NCBI RefSeq assembly: GCF_014323725.1
Contig: NZ_JABVED010000001.1
Location: 354,505 to 418,504 of the forward strand
Length of the DNA: 64,000 nucleotides
Origin: Actinokineospora xionganensis
Lineage (GTDB): Bacteria > Actinomycetota > Actinomycetes > Mycobacteriales > Pseudonocardiaceae
Direction of reading: 5' to 3'
Shown here one piece after another: positions 7,768 through 15,003 of the stretch. A model generated the notes under the pieces. That model saw only the letters and a list, made by a program, of their open reading frames with translations. It was not told where the DNA came from and searched no databases. Every line of letters starts with the position of its first letter. The first letter of the stretch is position 1. Both the position numbers and the translations under genes were made by a program.

Positions 7768-10605
7768 TCACCGCGCGGGAACCGTGAACCGGTGCTCGGC
7801 GAGAACCTCCCCGCGCCAGTCGCGCCCGGTGAGCGTCACCGCGACCGACGCCCCCGCGTCGGTGACCGTGAGCGTGCCGAACTGGCCCGCCCCGGGGAAC
7901 GCGCCCTCGCTGTACGGGCCGCCCTTCACACCGCCCGGACGGTCGAGCGCCGCGGCGTGCAGCAGCGGGAAACCGGGGTAGCCGCTGGTGCTGTAGTCGG
8001 TGTTCGTGCCGTCGTCGATGGCGACCATGTGGGCGTCGCCGCTGACCATGACCAGGTTGCGGATGCCCGCCTCGGCGATCGTGTCGGCCACCACCCGGCG
8101 CTCCTGCGCGTACCCGCCCCAGTCGTCGCCCGTCGGGTCGGCGGGCGCGATCCAAGGGTCGGGATTCACCCAGACCACGACCGCGTGCGTGTGGCTCGCC
8201 GTCACGAGTTCCTGTCGCAGCCAGGCGAGTTGCCGCTCGCCGAGCATCGTCGCGGCCGTGCGCTCGGAACGGGTGTCGGTGAGCACGAACCGCACCCGAC
8301 CCAGGGTGAACGCCTGGTTGATCGCCTCGCCCGGTCCCGACGCGAGCGGGTAGTGCGGCACGTACCGGTCGTAGGCGGCGCGGGCGGCCGCGCGGGTCGG
8401 CGCGCTCGCGTCGGCGTCGTTGGGCCCGTAGTCGTGGTCGTCCCACACGTAGGCGATCGGCACACTCCGGTAGAGCGCCGCCTGAGCGGGCGCGGTCAGG
8501 GTCCGCCGGTAGAAACCGGCGAAGCGCCCGACGTCGGGGGTGTCGGGGTTGCCGTAGTGCAGGTCCCCGGTGGCGATGTACAGGTCGGGGCGCAGGGCCC
8601 GGATCGCGTCGAACACCGCGCCGTTCGACCCCGTGCGGGCGCACCCCCCGAACGCGACTGTCAACGACGTGGCGCCCGCGGTGCGCAGTTCGCCCACGCC
8701 GCGGGAGCGGTCCACCACGCCGTCGACCTCGATCCGATAGCGGTAGGCGGTCCCCGGCGCCAACCCGTCGACCACCAGCCGTGCGACCCCGTCGGCCCCC
8801 ACGTCCGCCTGCGGCGAGATGATGATCGGCTCGACGCCGGACACGGGCTCCATGCGTAGCCGCGCCTGCCGGGACCCGGCGGCGAGTTCGGCGACAACGG
8901 TCGCCCCACCGGTCGTTACGCCGCCCGCCCACGACCACAGCACCCGGTCGGCGGGCAGAGCGGGCACCGAGGAGGCGGGGTGGGCGGGACCGTAGTAGGT
9001 GTCGTAGACCGTCAGCGCGCCGACCCACGTGCCGCTCAGCAGCAGCACCGAACTCACGGCCAGCACGGTGATCGCGCGGATCGTGCGCCCGTGCTGCCAC
9101 ACCAGCCAGAAACCGGCGGCGGGCGCGAGGAACACCACCGCGACCGCCAGGCTGACCAGCGGGTGGTACGCCAGCGCCGCCAGCGTGCCGAGCACGCCGC
9201 CCGCGAGCGCCAGCACCACCGCGCCTGCCGCCTCGGACTTCAAGGCCAGCAGCCACCCCACCGTCGCCAGAGCGAGCAGCACCAGCTGAGCCGGGTCCGC
9301 GATCTGGGGGCCGAGGGTGTCGGCTTCCGGGTTCGACGGCAGCCCGACGAACCCGGCCAGCGCGAGGAACCCGATGATCGCGGCGGGCGCCCATACCCGG
9401 CTCGCCAGCCGGATGACGCGTTGCACTCTCGGGCCCACGTGGATCAAGCCGACCTCGCCCGGGTGCGGCGACGCCGCCAGAGGGCAGTCGGTGCAGTGCC
9501 GGTGCAGGCGGGGGTGGGCAAGCGCCCACCAGCAGGCCAGCACCGCCGCGACGCCCCACAACACCCCGGAAGCCGAGTCGGACCACCAGTGCGTTCCGGC
9601 GCGCAGCGCGCTGAGTCCGGCCACGCCCGCGCTCAGCGCCAGCAGCCCGGCCCCCACCCAGGCCACCCGTGTGCGCCGGGTGAGCACGAGCAGCGCCAGT
9701 GGGGCGAAGCCGATGAGCAGCACGCCCTGGATCTCCTGGCCGCTGGGGAACGAGTCGCCCGTCGCACCAATCGGGCGGTCACGCGGGACCAGCAGGTCGA
9801 GCGCGACGTCGAGCAGCAAGCCGCTCGCCGCGGCGACCACGTAGACCACCGGGACGGCGGAGCAGCGGACCGCCGACAAACCGATCACCGCGACCGCCAG
9901 CAGGTACAGCGGCACCGGCCCCAGCGGATCGAACGGGCCGACCAGGTCCACCCCGGGCAGCTTGGGGGCGGTCGCGGCCACCCAGGCGTCCAGCCCCTCC
10001 AGCCTGCGCGGCGCTTTGGCCACGACGAACGTGAAGATCGCCGCGGTGGCCCCGGCGAACGCGGCCGCCCAGCCGAGCAGCAGCACGCTGATCACCCGCG
10101 GCTTGGCGGGCGACTGGCCGAGCGGGGTGTGCGCGAGCATTGTCAGCTCCCACCGGGCGGCCTTCGGCCAACGCGAGTACGCCACCGCGCACACCGCCGC
10201 GACCGCGCCCAGCGCCGCGGCCACCGCCAGCGACAGCGCCCACAGCCACGCGATGTCCGCGACGTACGCCCCCCGGCGCAGGTAGTTCGCCGTGGCGCCG
10301 ATCAGGACGTAAACGGCGAACCCGCCGCAGCTCAGCGCGGCCAGCAGATAGGCCGCGCGCGGGCGCAGCCCGGCGGTGAGCGCGTCGCCCGCGGGGTCGC
10401 CGGTCAGGGTGTGCCGGGCGGTCGCCCGCGCCTCCAGCTCGATCCGACGCGCCCGCCCACGGCCGCCCTTGCCGTGCAGCGCGTCGCGAAGCAGGGTGAG
10501 CAGTGAGACCAGGACGCCCGCACCCATGATCGCGGGCACGAAGATGTGCGTGCGGGTGACGTCGAAGTCCGACAGCCAGTCCTCGCGTACGCGGCGGCGG
10601 TTCAC
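7768..10605 (-). CDS. PAP2 phosphatase - PhoD-like phosphoesterase fusion
   Basis: A 945-residue membrane protein. The N-terminal about 520 residues carry many helices and a PAP2 phosphatase core: RDRP (275-278), PSGQ (287-290), and R335-x3-H339-x3-D343. The second motif normally reads PSGH, so the acid/base His is replaced by Gln. After further helices, the C-terminal half (from about 560) is a PhoD/Fn3-type metallophosphoesterase with FGGCARTG, ATGDLHYGN, VWDDHDYGPND, LTDTRSER and VSGDAHM, the complete metal ligand set; it probably faces outside. The GTG start is preceded by GGAGGG and overlaps the stop of the PEP-utilising enzyme (GTGA). It is the last gene of a four-gene leftward operon. 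Confidence 0.85.
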   Translation of the reverse strand: MNRRRVREDWLSDFDVTRTHIFVPAIMGAGVLVSLLTLLRDALHGKGGRGRARRIELEARATARHTLTGDPAGDALTAGLRPRAAYLLAALSCGGFAVYVLIGATANYLRRGAYVADIAWLWALSLAVAAALGAVAAVCAVAYSRWPKAARWELTMLAHTPLGQSPAKPRVISVLLLGWAAAFAGATAAIFTFVVAKAPRRLEGLDAWVAATAPKLPGVDLVGPFDPLGPVPLYLLAVAVIGLSAVRCSAVPVVYVVAAASGLLLDVALDLLVPRDRPIGATGDSFPSGQEIQGVLLIGFAPLALLVLTRRTRVAWVGAGLLALSAGVAGLSALRAGTHWWSDSASGVLWGVAAVLACWWALAHPRLHRHCTDCPLAASPHPGEVGLIHVGPRVQRVIRLASRVWAPAAIIGFLALAGFVGLPSNPEADTLGPQIADPAQLVLLALATVGWLLALKSEAAGAVVLALAGGVLGTLAALAYHPLVSLAVAVVFLAPAAGFWLVWQHGRTIRAITVLAVSSVLLLSGTWVGALTVYDTYYGPAHPASSVPALPADRVLWSWAGGVTTGGATVVAELAAGSRQARLRMEPVSGVEPIIISPQADVGADGVARLVVDGLAPGTAYRYRIEVDGVVDRSRGVGELRTAGATSLTVAFGGCARTGSNGAVFDAIRALRPDLYIATGDLHYGNPDTPDVGRFAGFYRRTLTAPAQAALYRSVPIAYVWDDHDYGPNDADASAPTRAAARAAYDRYVPHYPLASGPGEAINQAFTLGRVRFVLTDTRSERTAATMLGERQLAWLRQELVTASHTHAVVVWVNPDPWIAPADPTGDDWGGYAQERRVVADTIAEAGIRNLVMVSGDAHMVAIDDGTNTDYSTSGYPGFPLLHAAALDRPGGVKGGPYSEGAFPGAGQFGTLTVTDAGASVAVTLTGRDWRGEVLAEHRFTVPAR

Positions 10606-12935
10606 TGTGTCCCTCCAGAGTGGACGGTCACGGTGCCCGTGTCGCCGTCGACGGTGACCATGCGGCCGTCGAGGGCCGCACAGGAGCCGGGCAGGTTGAG
10701 CACCGCGGGCACGCCCAGCTCCCGGGCCACGATCGCGGCGTGCGACAGCGGCCCGCCGCGCTCGACGACGATGGCCCCGGCGCGCAGGAACAGCGGCGAC
10801 CAGGACGCGTCGGTGGCCGCGGCGACGAGCACCTCGCCTGCCGCGAAGTCGGTGTCCACGGGGTCGGTGACGACCCGTGCTCGGCCGGTGTGTGTGCCCG
10901 GGCTCGCCGCCCAGCCGGTGAGCTGGTCGCCGGTGGGGGCCGCGGGCGCGGCGACGTCTGGTGTGCCGGTGAACCGGACCGGCAGCGGACCCTCGACCTG
11001 TCGGCGCGCCAGCCACCGCGCGCGGTGAGCCAGCTCGACAGGTGGCGGGCCCGCGCCGCGAAGCGCGGGCGCGAGTTCCCGGTTGTGGAGGAGATCCACT
11101 TGCGTGGCCTCGTCGAGCACGCCCGCCGCGACGAGCCTGCGGCCCAACTCCAGATGCACCCGTCGGACCTCGCCGCCGAGGATCAGGACGGCGGCCTTGA
11201 CCCGTTCGCGGCGGGCCAACCCGTCGGCGGCGTCGCCGACGAGACGCCGCAGCAGGTGCATCCGCACGTCGACGATCTGCCCGGTGAGCATCCGCACCCG
11301 CCGCCACCGCGGGGTGCGCAGGCGCCGCTCCAGGTCCAGCCGCGCGGCCTTGCTCTCGTCGCGGCGCGGCGCGCGCCCGGGTGCGTCGAGACCCGCCTCC
11401 GCCCACGTCGGCCCCGCGAAGATCGACCGGCACATGGTCGCCGGGTGCGCCGCGGAGGTTCCCGCGCCGCTGGTGACTCGCTGCGCGAACGACGACGCCG
11501 CCGAATCGCCGAGATGGGGCAGTAGGAAGTCCGTCAACTGCTGGTAGGCCGCGACCGCGGCGGCGGCGACGGCCAGCTCCACCGTCATGGCCCGCCCACC
11601 CAGGGCGATCAGCCGGCGGCGATACGCCAGCAGGTCGTCGTCGGGTCGCTCGGACAGCGGCGGGGGAGTGGCCACGATCTCGTCGATGGCCGCGATCACC
11701 ACCTCGGCCTCCACGACCGACCGCCTGCGCAGCGCGGCGGCGCGCAGCCCGTGCGCCAGCGACCGCGGCCCGCCGCGAGCGCGGGGCTCGGCGGTGTCCG
11801 CGGCGACGCCGAAGTACTGGCGCTCGATCTCGGCCTCGGAGCCGCCGGGCATCGTCCGGGCCGAGGCCCGCAGCAGGTCGAGGTCCAACGCGGCACGGCC
11901 GCGCACCCGCCGCACGAACCGCCCATCCCGCGCGGGCAGCCCCCGCAGCGCGTCGAGAGCGTCCCGCAGCGCCTCCTCGACCAGGACCGAGGCCACATCC
12001 CACACCAGCGGCGGGATGACCCCGGGCAGGGTCTCGCCGATGCCGTTCGTGGTCAGTTCACTGTCGTCGACGGGCGTGTCGCACGGGTCGGTCCGGTCGC
12101 CGGACGCCACGGTGATCGGCCGGGCCTGCACCAGCCAAACCCGTTCGTCGTCCCGCGCCCACTCGACATCCTGCGGGACGCCACAAGCACGTTCCACCCG
12201 TAAGGCCAGATCGGCGGCGGCGCGGACCACCTGCGGTGCCTTGTCATCGCGGACCCCGGAGCGGGGCACCAGCCAGACCTCGGGGGTCCGGTCACCGGAG
12301 ACCAGGGACTCGCCGAGCCCGTCGACCGACTCGACCCGGACCAGGTCCGGGTCGCCGCCGGGGTCGACGGTGAAGGCCACCCCGGCGGTGCGGGCTCGCA
12401 CCATGCGCATGATCACGACGGCCATCGCGATGTCGCCGCCGATACCCCACATCGCGCGATAGGCGCGGGGCGCCGGGTGCCACAGCGACGCCCAGGTCAG
12501 GCGCACCGCGCGCAGCACCGCGTCGTCGCCTTCGACGCCGAGGGTCGACCGGTACTGGCCGGCGAACGAGGCCCCGGCGGTGTCCTCGACCGTCGCCGAC
12601 GAACGCACCGCTACCGGCCCGCCCACCCCGCGGGCCGCCTCGACGATGGAGTACGCCACCGAGTCCGGCACCGGGACGGCCAGAAACGCCTCATCGACGA
12701 CCTGCGCGGGCACCATGGCCCGCGGGTCGGACAGTCGGGCCAACAGCGCGGCCAGGTCCGGGTGTTCGGCCACCGTGCGATAGGCCGTCGCGGTCACGAT
12801 CGACGTCGGCGGAATCGTGAAACCCGACCGCGCCAAGCGATCGAGGGCGGACCCCTTCCCACCCGCGACCGCGTTCAGCAGCGGAGCGCCACACCCGAGC
12901 CCCGCGGTGAACGCCTCCGAATCCACGACGGTCAT
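10602..12935 (-). CDS. PEP synthase / rifampin phosphotransferase-like enzyme
   Basis: A 777-residue protein with an N-terminal pyruvate-phosphate-dikinase ATP-binding domain (GGKGSALDRLARSGFTIPP, then VAVRSSATVEDTAGASFAGQY and DVEWA), a poorly conserved middle domain, and a C-terminal swivelling phosphohistidine domain, GGPLSHAAIVARELGVPAV (His catalytic). The order matches PEP synthases and rifampin phosphotransferase (ATP, substrate, His domains). The middle region does not resemble the PEP/pyruvate barrel, so it is nearer the Rph-like class that phosphorylates a small acceptor, of unknown identity here. It overlaps the neighbours on both sides by four bases. Confidence 0.8.
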   Translation of the reverse strand: MTVVDSEAFTAGLGCGAPLLNAVAGGKGSALDRLARSGFTIPPTSIVTATAYRTVAEHPDLAALLARLSDPRAMVPAQVVDEAFLAVPVPDSVAYSIVEAARGVGGPVAVRSSATVEDTAGASFAGQYRSTLGVEGDDAVLRAVRLTWASLWHPAPRAYRAMWGIGGDIAMAVVIMRMVRARTAGVAFTVDPGGDPDLVRVESVDGLGESLVSGDRTPEVWLVPRSGVRDDKAPQVVRAAADLALRVERACGVPQDVEWARDDERVWLVQARPITVASGDRTDPCDTPVDDSELTTNGIGETLPGVIPPLVWDVASVLVEEALRDALDALRGLPARDGRFVRRVRGRAALDLDLLRASARTMPGGSEAEIERQYFGVAADTAEPRARGGPRSLAHGLRAAALRRRSVVEAEVVIAAIDEIVATPPPLSERPDDDLLAYRRRLIALGGRAMTVELAVAAAAVAAYQQLTDFLLPHLGDSAASSFAQRVTSGAGTSAAHPATMCRSIFAGPTWAEAGLDAPGRAPRRDESKAARLDLERRLRTPRWRRVRMLTGQIVDVRMHLLRRLVGDAADGLARRERVKAAVLILGGEVRRVHLELGRRLVAAGVLDEATQVDLLHNRELAPALRGAGPPPVELAHRARWLARRQVEGPLPVRFTGTPDVAAPAAPTGDQLTGWAASPGTHTGRARVVTDPVDTDFAAGEVLVAAATDASWSPLFLRAGAIVVERGGPLSHAAIVARELGVPAVLNLPGSCAALDGRMVTVDGDTGTVTVHSGGTQ

Positions 12936-13240
12936 CGCGATTCCCGTTCGCCTGCCACGAGACCGGCCCGGTGCTCGGCCAGGGCGCGGTCGACGATCCG
13001 CCCAGCGGGCTCACCGGTGGCCGCGGCGTGTTCGTGCAGCCAGACGGTGAGATCGGCTCGCACATGGACGGGCTGCCTGCCCAGCCACACAACGCCGAGC
13101 GCGACCAGCTGCGCCACCACGGCAGCGGCGAAGATCGTGATCAGGTCCCAGTCGCGGTCGCGAGCGACTTCGACCAACCCGACCAGGGTCACCAGGACGG
13201 CGGGTGCGAGCGCGGTGGTGGCGCGGTGCCTCGGCATCAT
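12932..13240 (-). CDS. Small membrane protein with helical C-terminal segment
   Basis: A 102-residue protein of unknown function. Two hydrophobic segments (ALAPAVLVTLVGLVEVA; LITIFAAAVVAQLVALGVVWL) are followed by a soluble tail DLTVWLHEHAAATGEPAGRIVDRALAEH that resembles a ribbon-helix-helix-like strand and helix, though this is only a visual similarity. It has two ATGs in tandem; the outer (13240) follows GAGGGTGG. It overlaps the PEP-utilising gene by four bases. It is the second gene of the operon behind the DosR-like box at 13757. Confidence 0.6.
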   Translation of the reverse strand: MMPRHRATTALAPAVLVTLVGLVEVARDRDWDLITIFAAAVVAQLVALGVVWLGRQPVHVRADLTVWLHEHAAATGEPAGRIVDRALAEHRAGLVAGERESR

Positions 13241-13316
13241 GGTCCCACCCTCGCCTTTCGGGGGTGTCGCGTCCGACGGTCTTTGGACCCGACTTGCCGG
13301 GACCATCGCGGTCGGC

Positions 13317-13703
13317 CTAGCGCTCCGATTCGACCCGATCCGCCGGTTCCGTCGAGGGGAGCGTGGAACGGCGCCCGGAGATGTGGCGGAACGTGGTGGT
13401 GAGCCAGAGGGTGATCACGGTCAACATGAACAGCCCCAGTGACCATTCGGCGGAGACCACCAGCGTCAGCACGCCGCTGATCATCGCGAGCACGCCAAGC
13501 ACCAGCCGCGCCACGGGCATGTGCCCATCGGTGACCCTCGCACCCACCACACACGCGGTGAGACCGAGGGCCAGACCCACCACGGCCATGCCGCGCGCAT
13601 CACGCACGAACAACAGGGATCCGGTGTTCTGGTACCACGTGTACGAGACCACGATCACGGCCACGAGCGCCGAGCTCGCTCCATCGCGCCAGGTGACGGC
13701 CAT
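13317..13703 (-). CDS. Four-helix membrane protein, unknown function
   Basis: A 128-residue protein with four regularly spaced hydrophobic helices (SALVAVIVVSYTWY; GMAVVGLALGLTACVVGA; LVLGVLAMISGVLTLVV; LGLFMLTVITLWLTTTF) and a basic C-terminal tail. No family was recognised with certainty. The start at 13703 is preceded by GGAGGTGGG. It is the first gene of the leftward operon, 54 bases downstream of a perfect-arm DosR-like palindrome. Confidence 0.65.
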   Translation of the reverse strand: MAVTWRDGASSALVAVIVVSYTWYQNTGSLLFVRDARGMAVVGLALGLTACVVGARVTDGHMPVARLVLGVLAMISGVLTLVVSAEWSLGLFMLTVITLWLTTTFRHISGRRSTLPSTEPADRVESER

Positions 13704-13756
13704 CGCCCACCTCCGGGGTTCACGCCGACTCTGCACCGCCGCCAAGAGGTCGGGCA

Positions 13757-13770
13757 GGGACTTGCGTCCC
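13757..13770. promoter_or_regulatory. DosR-like box (perfect arms)
   Basis: GGGACTTGCGTCCC fits the GGGAC-N4-GTCCC core of the mycobacterial DosR palindrome (consensus GGGACTWWAGTCCC). Its centre is about 60 bases upstream of the first gene of the leftward operon, a normal position for activation. Confidence 0.65.
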
Positions 13771-13814
13771 GGCTTGCGGTGACCGAAGCCATCTCACCGG
13801 TCTTGTCGCCCACG

Positions 13815-13844
13815 CCGTAGGTCCCGCCACCTCGGGACCTACGG
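13815..13844. repeat. Perfect 11-bp inverted repeat
   Basis: CCGTAGGTCCC (13815-13825) and GGGACCTACGG (13834-13844) are exact reverse complements separated by eight bases. It lies in the divergent region between the DosR-box operon and a leaderless small gene. There is no T-run, so an operator or mRNA hairpin is more likely than a terminator. Confidence 0.6.
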
Positions 13845-13870
13845 CCACGGTGGACGATCACGATCCCGCC

Positions 13871-13883
13871 TAGCGTCGGTGCC
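13871..13883 (+). promoter_or_regulatory. -10 element of a leaderless promoter
   Basis: TAGCGT (13871-13876) followed by seven bases and then ATG 13884 is the typical actinobacterial leaderless arrangement. It supports the small gene that follows. Confidence 0.45.
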
Positions 13884-14108
13884 ATGGCTCTCCTCAGCAG
13901 GTCGCGGCGCGCGGTGGCCGCGGTGGCCGCACTCCGACCACACCGCGGCGACCACCGGCGGCTGAGCGTGCGGTGTCCGCGCAGCCATCACGTCGCAGCC
14001 GTCTACGACACGTCGGCCGGTGCCGTCTGCATCGCGACCACCGGCCCGCATGCCCACGGCTCCAAGGATTTCGTCGACGCCGGACAACGCACCCTGCGAG
14101 TGGGCTGA
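13884..14108 (+). CDS. Small hypothetical protein
   Basis: A 74-residue protein. The N-terminus is arginine/alanine rich; the rest (VAAVYDTSAGAVCIATTGPHAHGSKDFVDAG) looks like a compact soluble fold. Not recognised. Support comes from the leaderless -10 element exactly seven bases upstream and from its place directly before the universal stress gene in the same direction. It could be spurious. Confidence 0.45.
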   Translation: MALLSRSRRAVAAVAALRPHRGDHRRLSVRCPRSHHVAAVYDTSAGAVCIATTGPHAHGSKDFVDAGQRTLRVG

Positions 14109-14169
14109 CGCGGGTCCATCTCGGGCCCGACGACTCGCCGCTTCGTGTCTACTCAGGATGGTGATTGAC

Positions 14170-15003
14170 ATGGCTCCGACAGCTCACCGCGTCATTGTCG
14201 GGATCGACGGCTCACCCGCGGCCGCGGCGGCGCTCGCCTGGGCCGCACGCGAAGCCCGGCTGCGCGGTGCGGAACTCGTCGCGTGGACGATCGTCGACCA
14301 TCGTGGCCTTCCCGCGACGGAGTTCTTCTCCAAAGAGGCAACCGGCGGGTATCCGGTGACGATTCGCCGTGGGCGCGGGGACGCCGCCACCGCCTTGGCA
14401 GCCGCCGCACGCGGCGCGGACCTCCTGGTGGTCGGATCACGCTCTCGCGGCTCGGTCGCGGGTCTGCTGCTGGGTTCAGTCAGCCGCACGTGTCTCGCGC
14501 ACGCACCCTGCCCCGTCGTCGTGGTACACCCCGACCGGCCCGGAACCACTGTCCACGGCCGGGTTGTCGTGGGCGTCGACATGTCCGAACATTCCCACCA
14601 AGCGCTGCGGGTGGCGGCTCAGGAGGCCCGGTTTCGTGGCGCCGCGCTGGAAGTTGTCCACGCGGTGCATTGGGATCACCTCGGCACGGAAATGCTCACG
14701 CCGACGGTCGAGCAGCTCATCGACTGGGGCCACCGCCTCATCGCCGCGGAGTTCGTCGCGACCGGTGTGGAGGGCATCCCGGTCGTCGTGCACGGCCATG
14801 CCGCCGAGGTGCTGGTGCGTCACAGTGCCGACGCCGACTTGCTCGTGCTGGGCACGCGTGGACGCGGCCAGGTGGCCGACCTGCTTCTTGGCTCCACCAG
14901 CGCGCACTGCGCCCGCCACGCGCACTGTCCGGTCATGATCGTCGGTTGCACCGGTGACGCGCCACAGCGGGCGCCCGCCCACGCCCACGGGATGGGAACC
15001 TGA
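14170..15003 (+). CDS. Universal stress protein, tandem USP domains
   Basis: A 277-residue cytoplasmic protein made of two UspA domains. Each ends with the ATP-binding loop G-x2-G-x9-G(S): VVGSRSRGSVAGLLLGSVS in the first and VLGTRGRGQVADLLLGSTS in the second, and each begins with VIVGIDGS or VVVGVDMS. Tandem USPs of this type in mycobacteria (Rv1996, Rv2623) bind ATP and belong to the DosR dormancy response. The start could also be ATG 14158 or GTG 14161; ATG 14170 begins nearest to the conserved strand. Its stop overlaps the ATG of the P-type ATPase, reproducing the Rv1996-ctpF gene pair. Confidence 0.9.
   Translation: MAPTAHRVIVGIDGSPAAAAALAWAAREARLRGAELVAWTIVDHRGLPATEFFSKEATGGYPVTIRRGRGDAATALAAAARGADLLVVGSRSRGSVAGLLLGSVSRTCLAHAPCPVVVVHPDRPGTTVHGRVVVGVDMSEHSHQALRVAAQEARFRGAALEVVHAVHWDHLGTEMLTPTVEQLIDWGHRLIAAEFVATGVEGIPVVVHGHAAEVLVRHSADADLLVLGTRGRGQVADLLLGSTSAHCARHAHCPVMIVGCTGDAPQRAPAHAHGMGT

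Noticed and set aside
7768-12003. A single 1411-residue minus-strand open frame
   Set aside because: The part beyond 10605 is an arginine/alanine-rich antisense-free readthrough of the frame inside the PEP-utilising gene. The real start is GTG 10605 with its own ribosome site.
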